The notes under the pieces are model-generated. The model made no database searches and was not told the DNA's origin. It worked only from the letters and a program-made list of their open reading frames with translations. A stretch of 58,267 nt of DNA from Bradymonadales bacterium (GTDB taxonomy: Bacteria; Myxococcota_A; Bradymonadia; JAFGEP01). The stretch lies in the NCBI GenBank assembly GCA_016931535.1, contig JAFGEP010000163.1, positions 1 through 58,267 on the forward strand, read 5' to 3'. This document shows, one piece after another, positions 35,313 through 44,105 of the stretch (the stretch's first letter is position 1; every line of letters begins with the position of its first letter). The position numbers and the translations under genes were made by a program.

Positions 35313-36509
35313 TCACCCTTCCCCGCTGCCCCGGGTGATCGTCTGTTCGGGGGAGGATCGTTCCGAGCGGGTGGCCAGTAGCGCCTGTGCCTGCTTGTCC
35401 AGCTTGTCTTGCTCGTTTTGGTCGAGGGTTTCCATGTACACCGAGTGGGTGGGGAAGGCCACCTCCACGCCGATCTCCTTGATGGCATCCATGATCTTCA
35501 TGTTGAGGTCCTCGCGCACGGCCAGGAACTCTCCCCAAACGGTGGTGTTGGTGAAGCAATAGATCATGATGTCCAGCGAAGACTCATTGAATTCGGTGAA
35601 GTTGACCAGCCAGAAGTCCTGGCGGATGCCCGGATGGTTGCGCACGATGTCCTTGATGCGCTCCAGGGTTTCTTTGAGCTGGCTCACCGAGGTGGCATAG
35701 GTCACCCCCAGCGTGTAGGAGATCCGCCTTTTCAGCATGCGCGACCAGTTCTCCACCGTGCCGGCGGCGACGATGGAGTTGGGTACCGTCACCTGGGAGT
35801 TGGCAAAGGTGCGCACCCGGGTGGAGCGAAACCCGATCTCCTCCACCGTCCCTTCCACCTGGGGGGTCTTGATCCAGTCTCCCAGGCCGAAGGGCCGGTC
35901 GGTGAGGATCATGATGCTGCCGAACAGGTTGGCCAGCGTGTCCTTGGCCGCCAGGGCGAAGGCCAGACCACCCAGCCCGAGGCCGGCCAAAAGCCCGCTG
36001 ATGTCGTAGCCCCACTCGCGGATCACGATCACGAAACCGATGACCACCACAACCACCTTGAGGAACTTCTCCACGAAGGGGACGAGCTGGTCATCGAGCT
36101 CGGACTCGGTCTTCTGGGTCAAAGCGGTGAGCATGACGCTGACCACCCGGATGCTGCGGTACAACGCCCAGGCAGCCAGGATGATGCCAGCCGTCCGCAG
36201 AAGCCCCATGACGAACCCGTGCACGTCGGTGGGCTGCCGGGGAAACTGCAGAACCACCACCGCCCCGAAAAGGCCGGCCAGCACGAAGAAGGCCGCGATG
36301 GGGGCTCTGAGGGCTTCCACCAGCAGGTCGTCCACCGTCGTCTTGGTTCTCTTGGCCAGACGGAGGAGGAGGTCGGTCACTCGGCCGGCCACGAACCGTT
36401 TCAAGATCAGTGCGATGAAGAAAATCGCCAGAGCGGCGATGATCCGCCACAAGGCGACGCTCAAAAACTGGTACTGAAAAAACTCCTTCACCTGATCCCA
36501 TATGGTCAT
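35313..36509 (-). CDS. Small-conductance mechanosensitive channel (MscS family)
   Basis: 398 residues, inner membrane. Four or five hydrophobic segments (about residues 18-180) are followed by the pore helix (LLAGLGLGGLAFALAAKDTL) and the conserved beta domain (LANLFGSIMILTDRPFGLGD, VEEIGFRSTRVRTF, VTVPNSIVAAGTVENWSRM). The cytoplasmic alpha/beta domain ends about residue 350, and a charged tail follows. It releases solutes on hypo-osmotic shock. It appears to be a monocistronic gene. Confidence 0.92.
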   Translation of the reverse strand: MTIWDQVKEFFQYQFLSVALWRIIAALAIFFIALILKRFVAGRVTDLLLRLAKRTKTTVDDLLVEALRAPIAAFFVLAGLFGAVVVLQFPRQPTDVHGFVMGLLRTAGIILAAWALYRSIRVVSVMLTALTQKTESELDDQLVPFVEKFLKVVVVVIGFVIVIREWGYDISGLLAGLGLGGLAFALAAKDTLANLFGSIMILTDRPFGLGDWIKTPQVEGTVEEIGFRSTRVRTFANSQVTVPNSIVAAGTVENWSRMLKRRISYTLGVTYATSVSQLKETLERIKDIVRNHPGIRQDFWLVNFTEFNESSLDIMIYCFTNTTVWGEFLAVREDLNMKIMDAIKEIGVEVAFPTHSVYMETLDQNEQDKLDKQAQALLATRSERSSPEQTITRGSGEG

Positions 36510-36615
36510 GCGCTCCCTCCTGGCTGAGAAATTTCTTGTCGGCTCTGGCGCCTGCCGTCTCCCATAGCCTCTGGAGCCAGAAAACTCAACCCCGAGGGAT
36601 CGGTGCAGGGGAAGG

Positions 36616-36968
36616 TCACCTGTCGGCTGCGACGATCACCCCCGCGCGGTACAGCTGGTCTACCAGTCTCCGATCGATGGAGGAGGGCTGCTCGGCATTG
36701 GCCTGGTCGAGGGCCTGCGGCCAGGGGGTGGCGCCGTCCAGCCGGGACAGGAATCGAAACACCGTGGTGGGAACGATCAAGGAACGGAGTAGTACTCCCC
36801 CGCGCTCTGGCGGACCTGCTGGATCCGAGGGACCAGGAGGTCGGGCATCGGCTCGGGAACCCGGGAGATGAGCTCGGCCAGGCGATCACAGGCATCATCC
36901 AGGCCGGCCAGACGGTCCTTGCCCACTTCCTCGTTGGTTGGACAGGTTTCCCTTCCAGGTTCCAGCAA
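36616..36968 (-). pseudogene. Decayed coding remnant in two frames
   Basis: Between MscS and the metallopeptidase, one minus-strand frame (36777-36968) reads DDACDRLAELISRVPEPMPD and ends GEYYSVP-stop; an overlapping frame (to the TGA at 36616) reads VPTTVFRFLSRLDGATPWPQ and RRLVDQLYRAGVIVAAD. The second looks like a genuine protein C-terminus. One indel near 36777 would join both. Frame 1 begins directly after the metallopeptidase stop in the same frame. No family recognised; likely a frameshifted or truncated gene. Confidence 0.4.
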
Positions 36969-36977
36969 AGGCTGCGG

Positions 36978-37844
36978 CTACAGGGAATTGGTGTGAAAGG
37001 TGTCGCACTGGTCGAACCGACCCGACTCGAAGCCTCTTGTGAACCATCGGACCCGCTGCTCCGACGAGCCGTGGGTCCACGTCTCGGGGGTGATCTGCCC
37101 GTGCGCCTGACGCTGGATCCGATCGTCCCCCACCGCGCTGGCCGCACCGAGCCCTTCTTCCACGTCGCCCTGCTCCAACAGGTTGCGATGTCGGTCGGCG
37201 TGATGACCCCAGACGCCGGCCAGGCAATCCGCCTGCAGCTCCAGGCGGATCGCCAGGGCGTTGGCCTCGGCCTGGCTCGAACGGGCGCGCAGCGAGTTCA
37301 CCTCACCCAGGATGCCCAGCTGGTTCTGGACGTGGTGCCCGACCTCGTGGGCGATGACGTAGGCCTGGGCAAAGTCGCCTGGGGCGCCGAAACGGGTATG
37401 CAGATCCTGGTAGAAGCTGAGGTCGATGTAGACCTTGTTGTCACCGGAGCAGTAGAAGGGGCCCACCGCCGACGAGGTGAACCCACAGGCGGAGTCCACC
37501 GCATCGCTGAACAGGACCAGGATCGGCGGTTCGTACCGCCGGCCCATCTCGGCAAAGAGCGGTTGCCAGGTATCCTCGGTGTCGGCCAACACCACCGACA
37601 CGAACTCGGCCAGCTCGTCATCGGGCCGAGGAGTGCCTGGGGCCTGTCCTTCTCCGGTCGCCGGCCCCCCCACTCCCCCTCCGACCCCCTGAAGGAGGCT
37701 GGAGATGTCCGTCCCCGTGAGCAATCCGATGATGATGGCGACGATGGCTGCCCCTCCCCCCAGTTGAAGCCCTCGCTTGGCGCCTACACTCAGCCCGCGC
37801 CGATCGTCCACATTCGCGCTCCGTCTCGCTGTTCTCCATCGCAT
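36978..37844 (-). CDS. YpfJ-like neutral zinc metallopeptidase
   Basis: 288 residues. MRWRTARRSANVDDRRG is the family N-terminus, followed by one membrane segment (GGGAAIVAIIIGLLTG) and a Gly/Pro-rich linker. The HEVGHHVQ motif (QAYVIAHEVGHHVQNQLG) carries the zinc ligands; ELQADCLAGVWGHHA holds the third acidic ligand, and the C-terminal SSEQRVRWFTRGFESG is typical. Putative membrane-anchored peptidase with its catalytic domain in the periplasm. ATG 37844 has AAGGAGT. Confidence 0.9.
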   Translation of the reverse strand: MRWRTARRSANVDDRRGLSVGAKRGLQLGGGAAIVAIIIGLLTGTDISSLLQGVGGGVGGPATGEGQAPGTPRPDDELAEFVSVVLADTEDTWQPLFAEMGRRYEPPILVLFSDAVDSACGFTSSAVGPFYCSGDNKVYIDLSFYQDLHTRFGAPGDFAQAYVIAHEVGHHVQNQLGILGEVNSLRARSSQAEANALAIRLELQADCLAGVWGHHADRHRNLLEQGDVEEGLGAASAVGDDRIQRQAHGQITPETWTHGSSEQRVRWFTRGFESGRFDQCDTFHTNSL

Positions 37845-38053
37845 GAGTGGGACTCCTTTTTTCTGGTGGCTGGGAAGGGTTCTACCCCAGCGGCACCTGT
37901 CCAAGATACCACTATTTGAAAGAAGGGTACGCCACAATCGTGCGCCATAGGCTGTTGTGCTGTGCCCTTCCTGGAACTGCTTGTCATGACAGGTGGTGAT
38001 CTGTCACAATCCCTTCAATTCCATTCATACCCCTCAACACAAGGATCCAAGTT

Positions 38054-38596
38054 ATGGCGACTACGGGAAATTTTCAGAAAGGCTCCACGGGTGAAGAGGT
38101 CATCAACATCCAGAAAGGGCTGGAGTTCCTTGGGTACAACGTGGGCAAGATCGACGGCATCTTCGGCGAGATGACCAAGACCGCCGTCATGAAGTTCCAG
38201 ACAGACCACAAGCTGGCGGTGGACGGAATCTATGGACCGAAGACCGGTGAAAAGCTGAGGGAAGTCTTCCTGGCCAAGGTCGAGGCGCAGAAGCAGGCGG
38301 CCGCTCCGGTCAAGGGTGCGCCGGCTCCTGGCGCGTTCGTCAAGGGTGCTCCCCTCGTCAAGGGGGTCGCAGCCGCAGCCGCTCCCATCAAAGGCGCTCC
38401 CGCACCGGCCGCTCCGGTCAAGGGCGCTCCGCCGGTCAAGGGCGTCGCAGCTCCGGCCGCTCCGGTCAAGGGTGCTCCCGCTCCGGCCAAGGCTGCTCCC
38501 GCTGCGCCCAAGGCTGCTCCCGCACCGGCCGAACAGCCCCAGCCCATGACCCCAGCCGAGCTCATCAAGAGCATGCTGAAGCCAAAGGACAAGTAG
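38054..38596 (+). CDS. Peptidoglycan-binding domain protein with Lys-Gly-Ala-Pro repeats
   Basis: 180 residues, no signal peptide. Residues about 6-75 form a PG_binding_1 domain (GNFQKGSTGEEVINIQKGLE, FLGYNVGKIDGIFGEMTKTA, DGIYGPKTGEKLREVF). Residues 85-165 repeat APVKGAPAPAAPVKGAP-type units, then a short acidic/helical end (MTPAELIKSMLKPKDK). The repeats are Pro/Ala-rich with regularly spaced Lys, like linkers or surface-anchoring tails. The lack of a signal and the domain type are known in contractile-injection accessory proteins and phage-like lysis proteins, but here it stands alone. AAGGAT upstream. Confidence 0.75.
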   Translation: MATTGNFQKGSTGEEVINIQKGLEFLGYNVGKIDGIFGEMTKTAVMKFQTDHKLAVDGIYGPKTGEKLREVFLAKVEAQKQAAAPVKGAPAPGAFVKGAPLVKGVAAAAAPIKGAPAPAAPVKGAPPVKGVAAPAAPVKGAPAPAKAAPAAPKAAPAPAEQPQPMTPAELIKSMLKPKDK

Positions 38597-38739
38597 CAGG
38601 TCCGGCATCGGCCGGCTCTTCCATCGGAGCGGAGCTCGATGAGACCAGATGACCAACCGCGCGAGCTCGCTCCTCATGATGCGCTCCCAACCACCTGGCA
38701 AGCCACCAGTCCAGTGCTTCCAGCCTGGTCAACCGCCCC

Positions 38740-38768
38740 TTGTGCCGGTTTCCGGTGCAGCCTACAAT
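38740..38768 (+). promoter_or_regulatory. Putative sigma70 promoter of the WD40 lipoprotein
   Basis: TTGTGC (38740-38745), 17-base spacer, TACAAT (38763-38768). The spacer begins with CGG and ends GCAGCC, as does the promoter at 42644-42672. Start about 100 bases upstream of the TTG at 38875. Confidence 0.5.
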
Positions 38769-38874
38769 CCGCCCAGCTCAAGGGTGGACGGAGAGGGTTA
38801 CGGTGCGCGGCCAGTTTCGCCATCTCCCCGCTGAGAAGAGCTGTCGGGAAGATCGCACGAGAGAGGTAGCGGCC

Positions 38875-40089
38875 TTGGTTGTCCGTCGATTCTGGCACCT
38901 GGCGATGCTGCTCTTGCCTCTGGCTGGAGCGGTGGAGCAGACGGGCTGCGATCGCGGTTCATCGATGCCACCAACCGTTGGCTCCACCCTGAGTGACGAC
39001 GTCCCGCCGGTCGAGCCGGACGAGCCGAGAGGAGGTATCATGAGAGAGGACTCCATGTCCGAGGTGGGAAGCGGGGTCGAGGGGGCAGGCTCGGCAACCA
39101 TCGCTTTCGGCTCGCAGCAGGTGACGATCAGACCCCTGTGGAGAGTGACCAACTTCTACGGAAGCCGGCTGGCCATGAGCGGCGACGATGTCCATTGGGC
39201 CTCCGGTGGCCTCCATGGCGCCGCCCTCTGGCGGGAGCAGGAGCAGGTTGCCCTGGTGGACTGTGGGAGGGTCGATCGGATGTTCTTCAGCCCGGACGGA
39301 CGGCTACTGTACGCCAGCCCCCATCTCATCGACCGGGAGGCGAGCGCGTCGGTGGAGCTTCCTTCCCTCCAGGCCAGCCTGGTGGCGGGGCTGGAAGCCC
39401 GCACCATGCCGCACGATTCCTGGTTCAGCCTCGAGGCGGCCGCCTTCAGCCCAGATGGGGCACAGGTGGTCGTTCATGCGCGCTATCGGACCTCCAGGAC
39501 CATCGGAGCCGAAGACGACTACCAGGGACCGACCCAGCGCCTCCTTCTTTTTGAGGGCAACACCCGCCGGCTGATCCATGTGCTTTTGGAGGACCGGCGG
39601 TTTCACCGGTACGACGCCGTGGCCATCGGCGAGCGCTACATCGCCGGTGCCGGATCCCGGATCCGGGTCTGGGACCGGCACACGTTCGAGGTGGTGGCCG
39701 ATCTCACCGAGCATCGATTTGACGTGAACCAGCTCGAGTTCAGCCCCGACGGCCGGTTTCTGGCCAGCGTGGCCCACGACCAGAAGCTCTGCCTCTGGCG
39801 GACCGGCACCTTCGACCTGGTCGGTTGCTGGGTGGCCCATCCACACGATGCGGTTTCGCTCGCCTTCCACCCCCGGCTGGCGTTGCTGGCGACCGGGGGC
39901 GGGGGTGACGAGGTCAAGCTGTGGTCTTTAGAGGATCCAGGCGAGCAGCTCGGCGCGATCAAGTTTCCCCAAGTAGGGGTAGTAGACGGCCTGGCCTTCG
40001 GGCCGAGTGGGCGGCGATTGCTGGTGGCGCTGCACCCCGACGCGGGGGAACCGGTGGTGATGCTGTACGAGCTGGCAATCGGACCGTAG
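38875..40089 (+). CDS. WD40/beta-propeller lipoprotein
   Basis: About 404 residues. The N-terminus (VVRRFWHLAMLLLPLAGAVE, then QTGC) reads as a lipoprotein-like signal with a poor lipobox. Propeller repeats follow: RMFFSPDGRLLYASP, AAFSPDGAQVVVHARY, YIAGAGSRIRVWDRHTFEVV, LEFSPDGRFLASVAHDQKLC, FHPRLALLATGGGGDEVKLW, LAFGPSGRRLLVALHP. This gives about 6-7 blades, so a binding scaffold or sensor exported to the cell surface. The frame is open from 38740, but that would overlap the promoter, so TTG 38875 (with GAGAGG) is preferred; it is less certain than most starts. Confidence 0.75.
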   Translation: MVVRRFWHLAMLLLPLAGAVEQTGCDRGSSMPPTVGSTLSDDVPPVEPDEPRGGIMREDSMSEVGSGVEGAGSATIAFGSQQVTIRPLWRVTNFYGSRLAMSGDDVHWASGGLHGAALWREQEQVALVDCGRVDRMFFSPDGRLLYASPHLIDREASASVELPSLQASLVAGLEARTMPHDSWFSLEAAAFSPDGAQVVVHARYRTSRTIGAEDDYQGPTQRLLLFEGNTRRLIHVLLEDRRFHRYDAVAIGERYIAGAGSRIRVWDRHTFEVVADLTEHRFDVNQLEFSPDGRFLASVAHDQKLCLWRTGTFDLVGCWVAHPHDAVSLAFHPRLALLATGGGGDEVKLWSLEDPGEQLGAIKFPQVGVVDGLAFGPSGRRLLVALHPDAGEPVVMLYELAIGP

Positions 40090-40222
40090 CGGGAGAGCTC
40101 GGGAAGGAACCCGTGCTGCCGGTGCGGCCGGGGGCTGGTTCCAGGTGTCAATTCCTCCAAGATACCGAGCTGTTGGCGCTTGCCTGCGCCATACCTCCGG
40201 TGTCGATGCAGGTCGAGGTCGC

Positions 40223-42475
40223 TCAAGCCGGCGAAGGACCGATGGCCCGCAAGATTTCGGCATCGGTCCTCAAGCCTTCCAGCAGGGAGTTGATGCCGAG
40301 AGATCCCGGGAAGGCCTGCTGGCCATCGAGGGTACCCCGCAGGAAGGTCACGGCAGCTTCCGGTGGGTTGCTCATCTGGTGGATCACGGCCAGCAGCGCC
40401 ACGACCAGGTGACCTTCGGCAGGGGAAACGGCGGCCGAGGCGGGCAGGATGAGCGACAACCAGGGAGCCAGAAAGGGGATGTCGACGTGTTCGATAGCAT
40501 CGCGGCAGGTTAGGTCTTCGGTGCTGAAGCAACCGATAAAATCGCCGATCTTGTCACTCCGATGAGCCAGCCAGGCCTGGTAGGCCACCACCGGAACATG
40601 ACCCTCCCAGTTGTCGTGTGCGCTCATCGAGCCGAAGATGGCTCCGATCTCTGTTGGCGGCAGAACCTGGGAAAAGCTGCTCACGAACCCGTTTGATCTC
40701 CGGGTGGAGCTTTCGGAGCTGAGCCGCAACAGGGGCAACGCTGTGCCAGCCAGCTGGTTTACCATCTGCAGGTTGTCCAGGTGCCGCTCTAGAATGATCT
40801 GGAAGAGGGTTACGATGATCGTTCCCCACCAGTTCGACGCCCCCTGGGTGACCCGGTCGTTCATGGCCTCGATGCAGTCTGGAGCGGTGTTTTCGTCGGC
40901 CAGACATTCGACCACGGCGCGCATCACCCCAGTCGGTTCGATACCGGACCTGACATAATCGATCTTCTCCCTGGTCACGAAGGGATCACTCTGGGAGGTC
41001 AGCGTGAGCTGTCCGGTATCGGGATCCAGCAACCGGGTGTCAAAGGTTGCCGCGTTGGCACCCAGGACCTGGATGTCACCTTGTGACGCGGCCAGTTCAG
41101 TCAGATAGCGCACCATGTTGGGGTTCTGAGCCAGTGCGTCTCGGATCTGCGTGGCCGCCAGGCCGGGGTCGTCCGGAGAGAGATCGGCGCCGATCACGTT
41201 GGAGTTGGTGAGACATGCATGAAGCACGATGCGACCCTGGGCTCCCTCACCGGACGGCATGTGTCGCAGCAGCTCCTGGAAGAAACTCTCCGTCCGGGCT
41301 GCACTGCCGTACTCATTGTCATCCAGCGTAAGCCGATCCTCGGTGGTGGTCAGCTGTCCCTCGTTTTCGCCTACCGTACCCGCCATCTGTATGGCTCGGG
41401 TGTTGCCGTGACCGGCGATGATCACCTGCTCGATCTGGCCGTCACGCCCGTATTCCTGCGCGATCCCCCCCAGCTGGCTGGAATACTGTTCCAACGACTC
41501 GGGACCCTCGACCACCAGGGAAAAGCTGCGGGCATCGGCGATCACGTCGGTCAGCGTCGCATCCCGATGGAATGCCCCATTGTAGTCCACCGATGCAACG
41601 AGGATCAGGGTCAGTGGCAGGTTGCTCCGGTTCCCATTCCGGTAGTTTTTCCCAACCCTGTCCAGCGCTTGCCTCTCGAAGTGATGGTAGTTGCGGATCT
41701 GGGGCAGCGAATCCTTGTAGCTGGCGGGATCAACCCCCTCCGCCCACAGAGCCAGGTAGGAGTTGACCTCCGTGCCTCCTCTGGCGCTGAGAACGGGACT
41801 GCAATCCTGAACGTAGTGGATGAAATCTTCCAGGTGTCCCTCGTCAACCAGGTCTTCGAGTGAGATTTCGCTCACCGCCTCTCTCAGGATCACGCCGCTG
41901 ATGGCGGCTTCGAGCGGTCCGATGGCCCCCCCCAGCTTGATGGCGAGTTCGGTTCGATTGGTCGGATCGATCAGTACGGTGGGGTGATCCCGACGAACCG
42001 CGGCGCAATATGCGAGAAGGCTCCGACGGTTTTCCTCGTCGAGCGGAGCGTCGCGCAGCGCCACCACGGACATATCCCCGCAACCACACAGCACCACGTC
42101 CCGCGCCTGGTTGACGAAGTCGATCTGCTGCTGGATCCACCCCTTGGCTGCGTCGGTCAACGAGGTGCTCTGCGCCCAGTCCGGGTGGGCATCGACATGT
42201 TCGACCAGCTGCTCGAGGGTCATCCCCCTGCCCCCGAACACCTGGTCGGTGGTCAACTGGTCGGATGCATCGACCGGATCGCCGTCGTTACACTGGACCG
42301 CGGGCAGAAACTGCGCGAGGTGCAGCGGGACGGGCCTCTCCGGTTCGACCAGCTTGGCCTGCACCGCGTAGGGGACCCCATCGAGCTGGTAGGCGAGCGT
42401 ATGGGTGGCCTCCTTGCTCGATCCAGAGAGTCGAGCGGCAGAGGAACCGACAGATCTGTGAACTTGCTTGCTCAT
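40223..42475 (-). CDS. Large signal-less protein with a caspase-like (His/Cys) domain
   Basis: 750 residues, no signal peptide. The N-terminal about 90 residues are Ser/Pro/Lys-rich and poorly ordered. The central part has LPLTLILVASVDYNGAFHRD, then QVIIAGHGNTRAIQMAG (His about 356 after a strand) and RIVLHACLTNSN (Cys about 421 after a strand), the order and spacing of the catalytic dyad of caspase-like peptidases (C11/C14/C80/CHAT relatives). The rest is helical (about residues 430-750). A VLCGCGDMSVVAL stretch is near residue 128. Possible self-processing or a protease effector; no partner and no family seen. The ribosome site is weak. Start 42475 is chosen over 42517. Confidence 0.6.
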   Translation of the reverse strand: MSKQVHRSVGSSAARLSGSSKEATHTLAYQLDGVPYAVQAKLVEPERPVPLHLAQFLPAVQCNDGDPVDASDQLTTDQVFGGRGMTLEQLVEHVDAHPDWAQSTSLTDAAKGWIQQQIDFVNQARDVVLCGCGDMSVVALRDAPLDEENRRSLLAYCAAVRRDHPTVLIDPTNRTELAIKLGGAIGPLEAAISGVILREAVSEISLEDLVDEGHLEDFIHYVQDCSPVLSARGGTEVNSYLALWAEGVDPASYKDSLPQIRNYHHFERQALDRVGKNYRNGNRSNLPLTLILVASVDYNGAFHRDATLTDVIADARSFSLVVEGPESLEQYSSQLGGIAQEYGRDGQIEQVIIAGHGNTRAIQMAGTVGENEGQLTTTEDRLTLDDNEYGSAARTESFFQELLRHMPSGEGAQGRIVLHACLTNSNVIGADLSPDDPGLAATQIRDALAQNPNMVRYLTELAASQGDIQVLGANAATFDTRLLDPDTGQLTLTSQSDPFVTREKIDYVRSGIEPTGVMRAVVECLADENTAPDCIEAMNDRVTQGASNWWGTIIVTLFQIILERHLDNLQMVNQLAGTALPLLRLSSESSTRRSNGFVSSFSQVLPPTEIGAIFGSMSAHDNWEGHVPVVAYQAWLAHRSDKIGDFIGCFSTEDLTCRDAIEHVDIPFLAPWLSLILPASAAVSPAEGHLVVALLAVIHQMSNPPEAAVTFLRGTLDGQQAFPGSLGINSLLEGLRTDAEILRAIGPSPA

Positions 42476-42643
42476 GGATACCAGCCAAAAAGTCAGGACT
42501 CCTCTGGGGCCTGTCAAGGTTTTGGGTCGTTAATAAATAGATTTTCCGCCGGGTTCCCTCTCGAGTGAGCCGCCTTAGTGGAAAAGACGGAGAATCGGGT
42601 ACGGCTCGGTTCTCCGACCACCCCCGGGCCTCTCCAGCCGCTC

Positions 42644-42672
42644 TTGTGTCGGCATGTGGCGCAGCCTACAAT
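42644..42672 (+). promoter_or_regulatory. Putative sigma70 promoter of the first FISUMP lipoprotein
   Basis: TTGTGT (42644-42649), a 17-base spacer starting CGG and ending GCAGCC, then TACAAT (42667-42672), about 60 bases before the ATG at 42733. It resembles the promoter at 38740-38768. Confidence 0.55.
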
Positions 42673-42732
42673 TCTCTTCGCCTGGAAGCAGGCGGAGCGA
42701 GTTGCGGCGTGCAGGTGGCAAGATCCAAGGTG

Positions 42733-44067
42733 ATGAAAATTGCTACGAAACAGCCGAACGCTGCGGCATCGTGGGCAGTGCTGCTGGCTTGGAACCTTGC
42801 TCTGGCAGGGGCACCCGGTTTTCCCGCATGCAGCGCGGACCAGAGCGACGAGGATATCGCTGCCCACTGGTTGGAGCGGTCCGAAACACTCAGTGACTTG
42901 GATCCCATCGGGTTCCCGCACGACCTGGGGCCGGTCGATCTCGCTGCTGACACCACCCCCGCCGACACCCCGTCAGACCAGATTTCCGTCGATCCGGCTC
43001 TGGACGGTGACGAGGCCGATGTGGACACCGACATGCCCGCCGACACCGGCGCCGACAGCGCCTTGGATGAGATGGACGCTACCGAGGATCTCGCATCGGA
43101 CCCGGAAGAGGCTGGAGAGGACGCCGATGTCGCCGTTGATGATGCTCAGGAGATGACCTCGGATGCCGCCGAGGACGGGGTTCAGGACCTGGCCGAGGAC
43201 CTGCCTCCGGAAGAGATGGATCTTGCCGAGGACGCCGATCCACAGGGCGATGCTCCCGCCGACATCGCGGAGGAGCTGGACTCGGACGAGATGGAACTCG
43301 CCGAGGACCTGGGAACCGACGCCGAGGATGTCGCCGACGATCCCGATATCCCCATCGACTTCGCCGTGGATGTCGTGCCGGACCGAGTCGATGGGGCTGT
43401 CGATCTGGTAGTGGAGGAAGACGACGAGGAAGATGGCGCCACCGCCTTCACCTGCGGCGACCCGCTGGTGGACGAGCGGGACGACATGGTCTATGCCACC
43501 GTGCTGATCGGCACCCAGTGCTGGATGGCCCAGAACCTGGACGTGGGGGCCATGGTCTCGGGGGCGTCCGCCCAGACCGACAACGACCTCATCGAAAAAT
43601 ACTGCCATGGCGATCTTGCGGAGAACTGCGAGATCTACGGCGGGCTGTACCAGTGGAACGAGCTGATGGACTACTCCCCCTCCGACGCCGCCAACCCCTC
43701 CACCACCCAGGGGATTTGCCCCGAGGGCTGGCATATACCCAGCGACGAGGAGTTCAAGGTGACCGAGATGGCTCTGGGGATGACCCAAGAAGAGGCGGAC
43801 CAGGAGAACACCTGGAGGGGGGTCGGGGTGGGGACGGCGATGCTGGACGGCGGATCCTCCGGATTCGACGCGCTGCTCTCGGGCCGCCGCAAGCCGTATT
43901 CTCCCTATTTCGACCTGCTCGGCTACCAGGAGTACACCTACACCTCCACCGAGTACGGGGCCAACTACGCCTGGCGGCGGTGCTTCTACATCAGCTACAC
44001 CACCGTGGGCCGCTGGAACACTTTATACCAGAGCTACGGATTCTCCGTGCGTTGCGTGCAGGATTGA
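42733..44067 (+). CDS. Lipoprotein with Asp-rich linker and FISUMP domain (first copy)
   Basis: About 444 residues. The signal is AAASWAVLLAWNLALAGAPG with Cys in FPACSAD. An Asp/Glu-rich linker of about 200 residues (repeats such as DLAEDLPPEEMDLAED, DDAQEMTSDAAEDG) leads to a FISUMP-like domain (about 240-444): FTCGDPLVDERDDMVYATVL, IGTQCWMAQNLDVG, DAANPSTTQGICPEGWHIPS, a Trp/Gly-rich region and a WRRCF-YISYTTVGRWN end. FISUMP proteins are cell-surface lipoproteins of unknown function. The next gene is a paralogue with a near-identical domain. Ribosome site AAGG is close to the ATG; a GTG three bases before is possible. Confidence 0.8.
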   Translation: MKIATKQPNAAASWAVLLAWNLALAGAPGFPACSADQSDEDIAAHWLERSETLSDLDPIGFPHDLGPVDLAADTTPADTPSDQISVDPALDGDEADVDTDMPADTGADSALDEMDATEDLASDPEEAGEDADVAVDDAQEMTSDAAEDGVQDLAEDLPPEEMDLAEDADPQGDAPADIAEELDSDEMELAEDLGTDAEDVADDPDIPIDFAVDVVPDRVDGAVDLVVEEDDEEDGATAFTCGDPLVDERDDMVYATVLIGTQCWMAQNLDVGAMVSGASAQTDNDLIEKYCHGDLAENCEIYGGLYQWNELMDYSPSDAANPSTTQGICPEGWHIPSDEEFKVTEMALGMTQEEADQENTWRGVGVGTAMLDGGSSGFDALLSGRRKPYSPYFDLLGYQEYTYTSTEYGANYAWRRCFYISYTTVGRWNTLYQSYGFSVRCVQD

Positions 44068-44105
44068 GCGGGGATCCCATCCGGGCCGGTCAAAGGATGC
44101 GAGAT

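Noticed and set aside
35409..36527. Antisense 372-codon frame over MscS
   Set aside because: Extremely His/Glu/Asp-rich product, complete overlap with mscS; a codon-phase shadow.
43518..44105. Extension of the second FISUMP gene into the first
   Set aside because: The open frame continues upstream in a different phase of the first gene; the signal peptide and lipobox begin after 44097.
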